A stretch of DNA of 64,000 nucleotides from Gp6-AA40 sp036274155 (GCA_036274155.1 DASUGH010000188.1:1-64000), one strand, 5' to 3'; shown: positions 53,004 to 62,102, numbered from the stretch's first letter. A program made the numbers and translations. Notes: generated by a model from the letters alone, not told the origin.

Positions 53004-53944
53004 TGCGTGGCGTGATGGCTGTCGCCGGTCTATGCTGCGCCTGGAGCGTCCTGCTCGGGGGCCAGACCCAGGCGCCTCCGGTATTTCGCGCGGACGTGGA
53101 CACGGTGGCGGTCAATGTCTCCGTCAAGCGAGGGAACAATCCGGTGTCGGGACTCACGCCACACGACTTCCGTCTCTACGACAACGACGTGCGGCAGCGC
53201 GTCGCGGCTGTCTCGCAGGATGCCGTACCGGTAGATATCTCGTTCGTGATCGATCTCAGCCCCAGTGTCGGGGATCTTGAAACCCTCCGCGAAGCGGTCC
53301 GTCGGATGACGGGCCTGCTGCGGTCCACGGACCGCTTTCGCATCCTGACGATGGGAAACTCCGTCGTCAACGCGGTCCCCTGGCAACCGGCGGGCCCGCC
53401 GGATACGTCGGTCGTTCAGTCCGCGCTGGGGCACATCAGCCTCGTCGTGGATAGTGCGCTGCTGGCGCTTCTTCACCGTTCGGATCCGGATCGGCGTCAT
53501 CTGGTGGTCGCGTTCACCGACGGGCAAGACATCTGCAGCGTCGCCACGGGAGACACGTTGCGACGGGTCGCTGAACGGTCGGACGCCGTCTTCCACTGGA
53601 TCAACATAGATCCGGGGCGCTGGAACCCTTTACGCGGCACCGGTGTCGAGTCAATCTGCCGCAATTACACGCACAGTCCGATCGACATGTCGCGCTTCTT
53701 TACCGACGCCACGAAACTGACCGGCGGGAGCGTGCGCGCCACCACCTCCTCCGCCACGATGACCTCCGTGTTCGACGCGATCCTCGATGACTTCCGCCGC
53801 AGCTACATCCTCCACTTTGTGCCAGAGGGCGTGTCACGTGAGGGATGGCATCGGCTGCGAGTGGAGCTGCCGGAGAGGCAGGGCTATACGGTGCGCACAC
53901 GGCCGGGGTATTGGGGCACCGCAGCGGTGCCAGCTGTACGCTGA
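53003..53944 (+). CDS. secreted VWFA-related protein (acidobacterial type)
   Basis: A 313-residue protein with a signal peptide (MAVAGLCCAWSVLLGGQTQ) followed by FRADVDTVAVNVSVKRGNNPVSGLTPHDFRLYDND, the N-terminal strand typical of the VWFA-related acidobacterial domain. It continues VDISFVIDLSPSVGDL near 77-92, a partial MIDAS (DxSxS present), and VVAFTDGQD near 171. It ends LRVELPERQGYTVRTRPGYWG, another family hallmark. Members may act in envelope protein interactions; function is unproven. Coupled to the TPR-like gene upstream. Confidence 0.88.
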   Translation: MRGVMAVAGLCCAWSVLLGGQTQAPPVFRADVDTVAVNVSVKRGNNPVSGLTPHDFRLYDNDVRQRVAAVSQDAVPVDISFVIDLSPSVGDLETLREAVRRMTGLLRSTDRFRILTMGNSVVNAVPWQPAGPPDTSVVQSALGHISLVVDSALLALLHRSDPDRRHLVVAFTDGQDICSVATGDTLRRVAERSDAVFHWINIDPGRWNPLRGTGVESICRNYTHSPIDMSRFFTDATKLTGGSVRATTSSATMTSVFDAILDDFRRSYILHFVPEGVSREGWHRLRVELPERQGYTVRTRPGYWGTAAVPAVR

Positions 53945-54095
53945 GCTGCCAAAGGGCTGCACGCGTCGAAGGACGCGCGCTCCACAATACTTGTTCCACG
54001 TCGCCTCAGCGCAATTGCGGGTGAAGGCGAGTCGCGGCGACGCTCAACGGGAAATCAGGCGATCATCCAATCAGCGACATCTGCGAGGTGGAGCA

Positions 54096-54824
54096 GTGAC
54101 GATACGCATCCTTGTTCCTGCAAGCTGCCTCGTATTGCTGCTCGGCGCCGCCGTGCTCGCACAGGAAAGCGGTGCGCGCCGAATCGGAGGGTTCGGGCGG
54201 ACAATCGCCGAGGAACTCCGCCTCGGCGACACCAGAGTTGTGCTTCCGATGAACGCTGGTCCTCCTTTGTGGGCATATCCCCCGTCGGGCGTTTCGCTGG
54301 AGGCATTCTGGATTGAGGCGTGCCCGTTCGTCGCGGTTCTCCAGATCGCCAGCGTGCGATCAGGCCTCGTGTATCGGGCCGACATGGATATCAAGGTCCT
54401 GGAGCACGCGCCGAGTATCACTGCGGAAATGCTCACGAACGTTCCCGCCTCCGAGGATGACGCAACGTGGATCGCCTCCACGATTCGGGCACGCGTGGAA
54501 CGCGTGCTAAAGGGCGGAGTCAAACCCGGCGTCGAGCTCGTCTTCGAGGAGGACGGCGGAACGGCCACGGTGCGGGGAGTTGAAGTGACGGCGATTGTGC
54601 CGTGGAAGAGGTCGATGGTCGCCGGCCCAAGATACATCGTGTTCGGTGCGTTGACTGAGAGGGGGGAATTGCGTCGGACGAGGGCCTTTGGAGAAGCGCC
54701 ATCCTCAGGTCGACTTGTCAGCCTCGGACCGCAGGGCGAGAGGTCGCGACTGGAGGGTCTGACTCTGAAGCAGGCGCTCACATACCTGGGCTCGGAGATG
54801 CACAAGCCGCTCGCGCGTCCGTAG
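54096..54824 (+). CDS. secreted hypothetical protein
   Basis: The 242-residue protein starts at GTG behind GAGGTGGAG and has a signal peptide (VPASCLVLLLGAAVLAQE). Its mature part contains VAVLQIASVRSGLVYRADMDIKVLE near 78-102, then RARVERVLKGGVKPGVELVF near 135-154, and SMVAGPRYIVFGAL near 178-191. This pattern (V..VLKG....G..V.......AGPRYIVF) resembles netrin/TIMP-like OB folds in other secreted bacterial proteins, but the match is loose. It lies 151 bases after the VWFA gene. Confidence 0.65.
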   Translation: MTIRILVPASCLVLLLGAAVLAQESGARRIGGFGRTIAEELRLGDTRVVLPMNAGPPLWAYPPSGVSLEAFWIEACPFVAVLQIASVRSGLVYRADMDIKVLEHAPSITAEMLTNVPASEDDATWIASTIRARVERVLKGGVKPGVELVFEEDGGTATVRGVEVTAIVPWKRSMVAGPRYIVFGALTERGELRRTRAFGEAPSSGRLVSLGPQGERSRLEGLTLKQALTYLGSEMHKPLARP

Positions 54825-55012
54825 TGCCTCTGATCGTCTTGAAACGATCAACCTGAGGGCGAGCGCCGAACGCAGGTCGGCAGCGGGCTCGGTCCTCCGC
54901 TGAAGTTCGCGGAGCCACGCCTGGCGGACTGCCCGAAGTGCCTGATCGACGTCCTCATCAGCCTGCCGGGCGGCGAGGCGGCGGGTGCCTCCGTATAGAA
55001 TTGGACTTCAGC

Positions 55013-56251
55013 ATGCTCAGGTTCCTCACCGCAGGCGAGTCGCACGGGCAGGCGCTGCTGGTGACGATCGACGGCGTGCCGGCGGGACTCCTGCTCGATG
55101 TCCCGGCGCTCGACCATCAGCTGCGACGCCGCCAGGGCGGCTACGGCCGCGGACGCCGGATGCAGATCGAGAGCGACCGCGCCCAGGTCCTGTCCGGCGT
55201 CCGGCATGGCCGCACGACCGGCGCCCCTATCGCCCTGCTCATCCCCAACAAAGACTGGGTGAACTGGCAGCAGACGATGTACGTCGAGCCGGTGATGCCG
55301 GAGAACGCCGCCGGGAGCAAGCGTGCCGACGTGACCCGCCCGCGGCCCGGTCACGCCGACTATGCGGGCGCCGTCAAGTACGGGCACTCGGACATCCGCG
55401 ATGTCCTCGAGCGCGCCAGCGCTCGCGAAACCGCGGCGCGCGTGGCCGCTGGCAGCCTCGCCCGTCAGCTGCTGGAGTCTTTCGCGATCCGGATTGCCAG
55501 CCACGTCACCGCCATCGGCGGCATCATCGTCCCGGCGGACCGAACCGTCTCCTTCGCCGCGGCCAGCAGCCTACCGGACGAGGCGCCGCTTCGCTGCGTG
55601 GACGAAGAGCTGCAGCAGCAGATGATGGCGGCGATCGATGACGCCAGGACCGCCGGCGACACTCTCGGCGGCGCCTTCGAGGTCATCGTGACCGGCGTGC
55701 CGCCCGGTCTGGGCTCGTACGTGCAGTGGGACCGGAAGCTCGATGGCCGCCTGGCGCAGGCGCTCATGTGCATTCACGCCATCAAGGCAGTTGGCATCGG
55801 CATCGGACCTGAGGTCGCCATCCGTCCCGGGTCACGCGTCCACGACGAGATTCTGCCGCCCGCTGGCGGCGAGCACACGCCGCTGCGTCCCACGAACAAC
55901 GCCGGCGGCCTGGAAGGTGGTGTGACGAACGGCGAAGACATCCGCGTGACCGGGTTCATGAAACCGATCGCCACGCTGATGAACCCACTCAGATCCGTCG
56001 ACTTGACCACGCTGCAGGAGGCGCCCGCGGCGATCGAGCGCAGCGACGTGTGCGCCGTCCCGGCCGCCGCCGTCGTCGGCGAGGCGATGGTGGCCCTCGT
56101 GCTGGCGGACGCGTTCCTCGAGAAGTTCGGCGGTGACTCGGTCGAAGAGATTCACAGTCACTACGCGGCAACCGCCGAGCAGATCCGCCGTCGCTTCAAC
56201 GGGGCAAGTGCAACTCGCGATTCCGGGGTCGCCATTCGAGAATCGCGGTGA
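55013..56251 (+). CDS. aroC: chorismate synthase
   Basis: AroC makes chorismate from EPSP using reduced FMN, linking the shikimate pathway to the trp/tyr operon found elsewhere in this window. Signatures are GESHGQALLV near 8-17, RRRQGGYGRGRRM near 37-49, and ARETAARVAAGSLAR near 140-154. At 412 residues it is slightly longer than average. ATG 55013; the upstream in-frame extension has no similarity. It is alone except for downstream def, from which it is separated by a heptamer array. Confidence 0.96.
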   Translation: MLRFLTAGESHGQALLVTIDGVPAGLLLDVPALDHQLRRRQGGYGRGRRMQIESDRAQVLSGVRHGRTTGAPIALLIPNKDWVNWQQTMYVEPVMPENAAGSKRADVTRPRPGHADYAGAVKYGHSDIRDVLERASARETAARVAAGSLARQLLESFAIRIASHVTAIGGIIVPADRTVSFAAASSLPDEAPLRCVDEELQQQMMAAIDDARTAGDTLGGAFEVIVTGVPPGLGSYVQWDRKLDGRLAQALMCIHAIKAVGIGIGPEVAIRPGSRVHDEILPPAGGEHTPLRPTNNAGGLEGGVTNGEDIRVTGFMKPIATLMNPLRSVDLTTLQEAPAAIERSDVCAVPAAAVVGEAMVALVLADAFLEKFGGDSVEEIHSHYAATAEQIRRRFNGASATRDSGVAIRESR

Positions 56252-56254
56252 CGT

Positions 56255-56404
56255 GACATCGCGCCCGAGCCCCGAGTCCCGAGCCCCGAGTCCCGGGCCC
56301 CGAGCCCCGAGTCCCGAGCCCCGAGTCCCGGGCCCCGAGCCCCGAGTCCCGAGCCCCGAGCCCCGAGTCCCGGGCCCCGAGTCCCGGGCCCCGAGTCCCG
56401 ATAT
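56255..56404. repeat. heptamer array, CCCGAGY units
   Basis: About twenty units of CCCGAGY or CCCGGGY in direct tandem fill the gap from the aroC stop to the def start. Periodicity is seven throughout. No inverted half is seen here, unlike most other arrays, although CCCGGG units are self-complementary. Confidence 0.92.
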
Positions 56405-56414
56405 AGTCACTTAC

Positions 56415-56924
56415 ATGATTCGTCCCATCCTGCGCTACGGCGCTTCCCCGCTGCACGAGCCGGCATCGCCGGTCGCTGAGATCACCGCAGACATCCAGAA
56501 GCTGATCGACGACATGATCCAGACGATGTACGCTGCGCCGGGCATCGGCCTGGCGGGGCCGCAGGTTGGGGCAGGGTTGCGGCTCTTCGTCGCCGACATT
56601 TCCGCCGGCCGGAATCCCGCCGACCTCCTGACATTCGTCAATCCCGAATTCGAAGAGCGTGACGGGATGCAGCTCGAGGAAGAAGGGTGCCTCAGTCTTC
56701 CCGGGTTCAACGCCACGGTCGCCAGGCCGTCGCGCGTCGTGTTGACAGGCCTCGACCGCGAGGGACGCGCGCAACGTATCGAAGCCACCGGACTGCTTGC
56801 CCGTTGTTTTCAGCACGAGATGGATCACCTCGAGGGCACCGTGTTCGTGGATCGCCTTCGCGGGTTGCAGAAGGATTTGATCGTCAGGAAGATCAGGAAG
56901 CTCTCGCGCGCCGGCAAATGGTAG
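56415..56924 (+). CDS. def: peptide deformylase
   Basis: Def removes the formyl group from nascent polypeptides. All three motifs are present: GIGLAGPQVG near 43-52, EEGCLSLPG near 88-96 (cysteine metal ligand) and QHEMDHLEG near 132-140 (histidine ligands, glutamate catalysis). At 169 residues it is complete. ATG 56415 directly follows the repeat array and an ATATAG sequence. It overlaps fmt by seven bases. Confidence 0.97.
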   Translation: MIRPILRYGASPLHEPASPVAEITADIQKLIDDMIQTMYAAPGIGLAGPQVGAGLRLFVADISAGRNPADLLTFVNPEFEERDGMQLEEEGCLSLPGFNATVARPSRVVLTGLDREGRAQRIEATGLLARCFQHEMDHLEGTVFVDRLRGLQKDLIVRKIRKLSRAGKW

Positions 56925-57874
56925 GAACGCCCGTGCTGCGGATCGTGTTCTTCGGGACACCGCAGTTTGCAGTCCCCACGTTGGAACGGCTCACGGTCTC
57001 CGGGCATCAGGTTACCGGCGTGGTCACCCAGCCCGATCGTGCGCGGGGTCGCGGGCAGCGCATCGTACCGGCGCCGGTGAAAGACTTCGCGGTCACGCAC
57101 GGGATCCCGTTGATGCAGCCGGAGCGGCTGCGCGATCCGTCAGTCGAGGCCACGCTGCGATCCTGGGAGCCTGACCTGGGGGTGGTCGCCGCCTACGGCA
57201 GGATCATTCCGGCGCACCTGCTGACCGTGCCGTCGCACGGGATGATCAACGTTCACGCCTCGCTGCTGCCGAAGTACCGAGGCGCGGCGCCGGTCCAGCG
57301 CGCCGTGATCGCCGGTGAAACAGAGACCGGCGTCACCATCATGCGCGTCGCGGAGGCACTCGATACGGGCGACATGTTCGCGCGCGCGACGCGCCCGATC
57401 GGTCCGGACGAAAGGAGCGAAACGATCGAGCGCGACCTGGCCGAACGTGGTGCGCGGCTGCTCGTCGAAGTCGTGGACGCCATAGCGGCGGGAACGGCGC
57501 ACGCGGAGCCGCAGGATCACACACGCTCGACCTATGCGCCCCGCCTCACGCGCGAAGAGGGGTTGATCGACTGGACTCTTCCTGCGGCCGACATACACAA
57601 CCGCGTCCGCGGACTCTCCCCCTGGCCGCACGCCTACAGCTTCCTCGACGGACATCGGCTGATCGTGACCACGACCGAGCCCGCCGGCGATCGGACCGAT
57701 GCGCCCCCCGGCACCATCGTCAACGTCCTGTCCGACCGGCTCCTCGTGGCAACCGGCGACGGAAGGCAGATTGCCGTGCGCGAGGTCCAGCCGGAGGGCC
57801 GCCGCTCGATGGCCATTCGCGACTATCTCGCCGGACATCCCATCGCCGCAGGTGTCCGTTTCGACAACCGATGA
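56918..57874 (+). CDS. fmt: methionyl-tRNA formyltransferase
   Basis: Fmt formylates initiator Met-tRNA using 10-formyl-THF. The N-terminal domain has IVFFGTPQFAVPTL and the formyltransferase signature HASLLPKYRGAAPVQRA near 108-124, with GVTIMRV near 133. The C-terminal OB-like domain covers about 205-310. ATG at 56918 lies inside the def stop region; the GTG at 56933 is also possible. The stop overlaps rsmB by four bases (def-fmt-rsmB order is common). Confidence 0.96.
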   Translation: MVGTPVLRIVFFGTPQFAVPTLERLTVSGHQVTGVVTQPDRARGRGQRIVPAPVKDFAVTHGIPLMQPERLRDPSVEATLRSWEPDLGVVAAYGRIIPAHLLTVPSHGMINVHASLLPKYRGAAPVQRAVIAGETETGVTIMRVAEALDTGDMFARATRPIGPDERSETIERDLAERGARLLVEVVDAIAAGTAHAEPQDHTRSTYAPRLTREEGLIDWTLPAADIHNRVRGLSPWPHAYSFLDGHRLIVTTTEPAGDRTDAPPGTIVNVLSDRLLVATGDGRQIAVREVQPEGRRSMAIRDYLAGHPIAAGVRFDNR

Positions 57875-59223
57875 TCGCTCCCGCCCGCACGGCGGCTCTG
57901 TACGCGCTGCGCGCGATTCACGCCGGGCGGTCGGACCTTCCCTCGGCCTTCGCCCGCAGCCGGGAACGGCTGGACGATCCCCGCGATCGCGCGCTCACGC
58001 TGGAAATCGTCGCCGGCACGCTGCGATGGCAGCGCGCCCTGGATCACCTCATCGCGCGGTTCTCCAATCGTCCTCTCGAGACACTCGACGAAGACGTGCT
58101 CGTCATCGTCCGGCTCAGCCTGTTCCAGATTCTGCACCTCGATCGCGTCCCGGCAGCTGCGGTCGTGGACGATGCCGTCGACCTGTGCCGCGCCGTACGA
58201 CACGATGGCGCGACCCGGTTTGTGAATGCGGTCCTGCGCACGACTCTCCGCAACCGTGGCCGACTGCCGCTTCCCGCGCGACCGGGCCCGACTGCTGACC
58301 GGAGTGCCAGTCTCGCCTACCTGGGCATCACCTGTTCCCACCCGGATTGGCTGGTCGAGCGCTGGCTGGATCGTCACGGCTTCGAAGCGGCCGAGCGATG
58401 GGTGCACTTCAACAACACGGCGCCGCGCCTCACGCTTCGTGTCAACCGTCTGCGTGCGACGCGAGAGGCGCTGCAGGCCTCGCTCGCGGCGGACGGCATC
58501 ACAGTAGAGCCGACCAGGTTTGCGGCCAACGGGCTGACCGTCACCGCAGGCAACCCTCTTGGCACGGCGGCGGCCGAATCGTTCGTGGTGCAGGACGAGG
58601 CCTCCCAGGTCGTGACGCGGGCCGTCGCTGCGCAACCCGGGGAACGAGTCCTCGACCTGTGTGCCTCCCCCGGTGGAAAGACGACCGACATGGCCGCCGA
58701 CATGGGCGACGCTGGCGTGCTGATCGCCTGCGACGTCCGCAGCCGGCGGATGCGCCTGCTGCGCGACACCGTCGCGTCCAGCGGTGCGCGGTCAGTGCGT
58801 CTGGTACACGTGCCGGCGTCGGGCCCACTCCCCTTCACGCCTTCCTTCGATCGCGTGCTCGTCGACGCCCCTTGCTCAGGGCTCGGCACGATCCGGCGGG
58901 ATCCCGACATCCGCTGGCACCGCTCCGCCGACGATCTGATCGAGCTCGGGGCACGTCAGTCGAAACTGCTCGCGCGCGCCGCTTCGGTGGTCGCGCCCGG
59001 TGGCCGGCTGGTGTATGCGACCTGCTCGAGCGAGCCCGAGGAGAACGAACGGGTCGTCCGTGACTTCCTCTCCGCCCACCAGAACTTCGCGCTGGTGGAT
59101 CTCAGAGGCGAATTTTCTCCCCTGCTGAAGCCGCTCCTGGACGAGGAGGGCATGCTCCGGACGCTGCCGTTCGCCCACGCGCTCGAGGCCTTCTTCGCGG
59201 CAGCGCTCGTCAGGCGCAGCTGA
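57871..59223 (+). CDS. rsmB: 16S rRNA (cytosine(967)-C5)-methyltransferase
   Basis: RsmB methylates C967 of 16S rRNA. Residues 1-130 form a NusB-like helical domain (ALTLEIVAGTLRWQRALDHLIARF). The methyltransferase domain has LCASPGGKTTDMA near 265-277, VDAPCSGLGTIRRDPDIRW near 330-348 with a motif IV cysteine, and YATCSSEPEENE near 383-394 with the nucleophile cysteine. Length 450 is normal. Confidence 0.95.
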   Translation: MIAPARTAALYALRAIHAGRSDLPSAFARSRERLDDPRDRALTLEIVAGTLRWQRALDHLIARFSNRPLETLDEDVLVIVRLSLFQILHLDRVPAAAVVDDAVDLCRAVRHDGATRFVNAVLRTTLRNRGRLPLPARPGPTADRSASLAYLGITCSHPDWLVERWLDRHGFEAAERWVHFNNTAPRLTLRVNRLRATREALQASLAADGITVEPTRFAANGLTVTAGNPLGTAAAESFVVQDEASQVVTRAVAAQPGERVLDLCASPGGKTTDMAADMGDAGVLIACDVRSRRMRLLRDTVASSGARSVRLVHVPASGPLPFTPSFDRVLVDAPCSGLGTIRRDPDIRWHRSADDLIELGARQSKLLARAASVVAPGGRLVYATCSSEPEENERVVRDFLSAHQNFALVDLRGEFSPLLKPLLDEEGMLRTLPFAHALEAFFAAALVRRS

Positions 59224-59335
59224 ACGTCTGGCCCCGGGCTCTGGACTTCCGGAGACGTTGTGCCGAAGACCAACGTAGGTCGAATCCCGAATCCCGAGTC
59301 CACCCATCCCACCGTGGTACGATGGTGACTACCGC

Positions 59336-60055
59336 ATGAAATTCGGCACGCGCGTCTGGGGCATCGGGAAGCTTCTGTTCCTCGTCGGCGCCTGGGGCGT
59401 CACGTTCCTCGTTTTTTTCTTCATTTCCATGCGGGTCGCGATGCGCGCCGGTCAGGTGCAGGTGCCCGACCTGACTGGCCGGACCGTCAGCGAAGCGACG
59501 AAGCTGACAACCGACCTCGAACTCCGGCTGCACGCGGAAGACAAGCCTCGTCCGAGCGACAAGGTGAAGGTCGGCCTTATTGCCCAGCAGGACCCACCGC
59601 CGGGCGCCGAAGTCCGGCCACAGCGGACGATCCGCGTCTGGCTCAGCTCCGGCGCGCAGCTGGTCAAGGCGCCAACCCTCGTCGGGCAGACGGAACGGTC
59701 GGCCCGGATGCGCATCGAGCAGGACGGAGTGGCCACGACCGTCTCCGAATTCCGCTCCAGCGAGTACCAGGCTGAGGCCATCGTCGCTCAGACGCCACCA
59801 CCCTCCGAGAGGGCGTCAAAGGTTGCGGTACTGGTCAACCGCGGGGAACAGGACGTCACCTACGTGATGCCCGATGTGGTGGGCATGGACGGCGCCCGCG
59901 TCGAAAACGTGCTTCGCGGCCGCGGGCTCCGCGTCAGCACGTCGGGTAGCCAGACGTACCAAGGCCTCCCACCGGGCATCGTCGTGCGGCAGCAGCCGGC
60001 CGCCGGGACGCGCGTCGGCGCGGCCGACGCCATCACGCTCGAGGTGAGCCGGTGA
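59336..60055 (+). CDS. membrane-anchored PASTA-domain protein
   Basis: The 239-residue protein has one N-terminal membrane helix (LLFLVGAWGVTFLVFFFISM, 13-32) and three PASTA domains outside: about 40-105 (VPDLTGRTVSEAT), 107-170 (APTLVGQTERSARM) and 174-239 (MPDVVGMDGARVENVL). PASTA domains bind peptidoglycan stems or muropeptides, usually on Stk kinases or PBPs; here there is no kinase. It lies between rsmB and rpe, a position where Ser/Thr kinase/phosphatase genes occur in Firmicutes, and overlaps rpe by four bases. A short (GAATCCC) repeat run lies upstream near 59281-59300. Confidence 0.92.
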   Translation: MKFGTRVWGIGKLLFLVGAWGVTFLVFFFISMRVAMRAGQVQVPDLTGRTVSEATKLTTDLELRLHAEDKPRPSDKVKVGLIAQQDPPPGAEVRPQRTIRVWLSSGAQLVKAPTLVGQTERSARMRIEQDGVATTVSEFRSSEYQAEAIVAQTPPPSERASKVAVLVNRGEQDVTYVMPDVVGMDGARVENVLRGRGLRVSTSGSQTYQGLPPGIVVRQQPAAGTRVGAADAITLEVSR

Positions 60056-60729
60056 CCGAGGCCGGCATCCGGCTGGCGCCATCGATTCTGTCCGCCAACT
60101 TCGCCGCATTGGGTGAAGACATCGCCGCCGTCGAGCGCGGAGGCGCCGATCTGATCCACGTCGACGTCATGGACGGGCACTTCGTCCCGAACATCACCAT
60201 CGGACCGCCGGTCGTCCAGGCGATCAAGCGCGTCGCGACGCGGCCGCTCGACGTTCACCTCATGATCGAGGAACCCGATCGGTACATCGATGCGTTCGTG
60301 ACCGCCGGCGCCAGCATGCTGTCCGTCCACGTCGAGGCGGTTCCGCACCTTCACCGGACGCTCACTCACATCAAGTCTCTGGGTGCCCGTGCCGGCGCGG
60401 TCCTCAACCCGTCGACGCCGGCGTCGATGCTCGAGGACGTGGCCGGGGTCCTCGACTTCGTGCTGGTGATGTCGGTCAACCCGGGATTCGGCGGTCAGAC
60501 GTTCATTCCACACAGTCTGGAAAAGATCCGCCGTGTGCGGTCAGTCCTCTCAGCCGCGGGATCATCAGCGCCAATCGAGGTCGATGGCGGCATCGACCTC
60601 ACGACCGTCGCCGACGTCGTGTCCGCCGGCGCGCGCATCCTCGTCGCGGGGCATGCCATCTTTGGCGGGGGCCAGGCGGAGCAGGCCACGCGCGCCCTTC
60701 GCGCTGCCGCGACCGCGGGTCATGACTGA
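60052..60729 (+). CDS. rpe: ribulose-phosphate 3-epimerase
   Basis: Rpe interconverts ribulose-5-P and xylulose-5-P in the pentose phosphate pathway. It is a (beta/alpha)8 barrel with APSILSANFAALGED near 8-22, IHVDVMDGHFVPNIT near 35-49 (metal-binding residues), and VLVMSVNPGFGGQ near 138-150. GTG start overlapping the PASTA stop (GTGA). Length 225 is usual. It overlaps the downstream thioesterase by eight bases. Confidence 0.97.
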   Translation: MTEAGIRLAPSILSANFAALGEDIAAVERGGADLIHVDVMDGHFVPNITIGPPVVQAIKRVATRPLDVHLMIEEPDRYIDAFVTAGASMLSVHVEAVPHLHRTLTHIKSLGARAGAVLNPSTPASMLEDVAGVLDFVLVMSVNPGFGGQTFIPHSLEKIRRVRSVLSAAGSSAPIEVDGGIDLTTVADVVSAGARILVAGHAIFGGGQAEQATRALRAAATAGHD

Positions 60730-61141
60730 GCTCGTGGACGCGAACCGCGTCCGCCGGACCCAGATTCGTGTCCGATATGCCGAGACGGATCAGATGGGGG
60801 TCGCGTACTACGCCAACTACTTCGTCTGGTTCGAAGTGGCGCGCACCGATTGGCTTCGCGACAGCGGCTGGAGCTACCGGGAAATGGAGGCCGAGGGAGT
60901 TTCGCTCCCGGTCATCGCGGCGCACTGCGAGTACCGCCGGGCGGCTCGCTATGACGATGAGATCGAGATCAGGACGAGCGCGACGCTCCTGACCCCGGTC
61001 CGGGTCCGGTTCGACTATGAACTGCTCAGGCCCGGTGACGGCCAGGCCGCCGCCATCGGCCATACCGTCCACGCGGCGCTCGACGCCAGCGGACGGCCCT
61101 GCCGTCTGCCGGCGCGCGTGCGGCAGATGCTGGAGACATGA
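60722..61141 (+). CDS. acyl-CoA thioesterase, YbgC/hotdog family
   Basis: The 139-residue protein has the 4-hydroxybenzoyl-CoA thioesterase/YbgC signature RYAETDQMGVAYYANYFVWFE near 18-38 with the catalytic aspartate, followed by the hotdog strands AHCEYRRAARYDDEIEIRT near 66-84. Its substrate is probably short or acyl-carrier-bound acyl-CoA. YbgC-type genes commonly neighbour Tol-Pal or Bam genes; here a BamD-like gene follows. Confidence 0.92.
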   Translation: MTELVDANRVRRTQIRVRYAETDQMGVAYYANYFVWFEVARTDWLRDSGWSYREMEAEGVSLPVIAAHCEYRRAARYDDEIEIRTSATLLTPVRVRFDYELLRPGDGQAAAIGHTVHAALDASGRPCRLPARVRQMLET

Positions 61142-61218
61142 GGGTTTCGCCCACAACCGGCAGGCGTTCGCCGGCCGTCCGGGGAGCACCCTTTGGCGTC
61201 TACAATAGTACTGGCCGC

Positions 61219-62025
61219 ATGAGTGACTCTGTGTCCCGCTTCACCACGCTGAACCGTACCGGCCTCCTCCTCGCGCTGCTGATCTCGGTCGGCGGCGCCG
61301 CCTGCTCTGGCAAAAAGGACCCGATCCCCACCGATCCTGCGCAGGCGGACCAGTTCCTGCTCGACCACGGCAAGCAGGCGCTGGCCAAGAAGAAGTGGAT
61401 CGACGCCCGTGAATACTTCCGGAAGGTCGTCGACAACTACCCGAACAGCAGTCTTCGCGCCGAGGCCAAGCTCGGGATCGGCGAGGCATACCTTGGCGAG
61501 AAATCCGCCGAGTCGCTGGTGCTGGCTGCCGGGGAGTTCCGCGACTTCCTGATGTTCTATCCCACCAACAGGCTCGCCGATCGCGCCCAGTTCAACCTGG
61601 CGATGACCTATTTCAAACAGATGCACCCGGCCGACCGGGACCAGACGCCGACCAAAGAGGCGCTGACCGAGTTCGGCATCTTCTTCGAACGCTTCCCCAA
61701 CAGCAGTCTCATGCCGGAAGCGAGGGCGAACTGGCGAATCGCCCGCGATCGACTGAGCGAAGCCAACTACCGGGTGGGTGTCAACTACTACAAGCGCACG
61801 TGGCGGCTGTGCAACGCCGCGGTGAGCCGTTTCCGCGAAATTCTCAAAGAGGATCCGGAATACTCGGGAATGGACGGCGTGTACTTCTATATGGCGGAAT
61901 GCTTTGCCCGAGCCGATAACAAGGCGGAGGCGATCCCGCTTTTCGACCGCGTGGTCAACGAATACAAGACCAGCGATCACTTCGAAAAAGCCCAGAAACG
62001 CCTCAAAGAGCTCCAAGCTCAATAG
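61219..62025 (+). CDS. bamD: outer-membrane assembly lipoprotein, BamD-like
   Basis: The 268-residue protein has a lipoprotein-type signal (GLLLALLISVGGAAC, cysteine at about 29) and TPR-like helices: HGKQALAKKKWIDAREYFRKVVDNYPNS near 50-77, EFRDFLMFYPTNRLADRAQFNLAM near 106-129, YKRTWRLCNAAVSRFREILKEDPE near 194-217 and EAIPLFDRVVNEYKTS near 240-255. This matches BamD (YfiO), which docks on BamA in outer-membrane protein insertion. TACAAT upstream (near 61202) could be a -10 element. ATG at 61219 gives the signal directly. Confidence 0.9.
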   Translation: MSDSVSRFTTLNRTGLLLALLISVGGAACSGKKDPIPTDPAQADQFLLDHGKQALAKKKWIDAREYFRKVVDNYPNSSLRAEAKLGIGEAYLGEKSAESLVLAAGEFRDFLMFYPTNRLADRAQFNLAMTYFKQMHPADRDQTPTKEALTEFGIFFERFPNSSLMPEARANWRIARDRLSEANYRVGVNYYKRTWRLCNAAVSRFREILKEDPEYSGMDGVYFYMAECFARADNKAEAIPLFDRVVNEYKTSDHFEKAQKRLKELQAQ

Positions 62026-62028
62026 CTT

Positions 62029-62100
62029 GGGCAGACCTCTCCCGTCGATGCGGCGCTCCGCAGGGTGTGCCGAATCGTAAAGGTCTGCCCCGGGAGAGAG
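62029..62100 (+). promoter_or_regulatory. 5' leader structure able to mask the ribosome binding site
   Basis: Two complementary pairs are interleaved: 62029-62038 (GGGCAGACCT) with 62081-62090, and 62037-62044 (CTCTCCCG) with 62091-62098. The order A-B-A'-B' would make a pseudoknot-like fold or two alternative helices. B' contains GGGAGAG, part of the only good Shine-Dalgarno sequence for the gene starting at 62103, so pairing B-B' would block translation. Inference from sequence alone. Confidence 0.55.
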
Positions 62101-62102
62101 GC

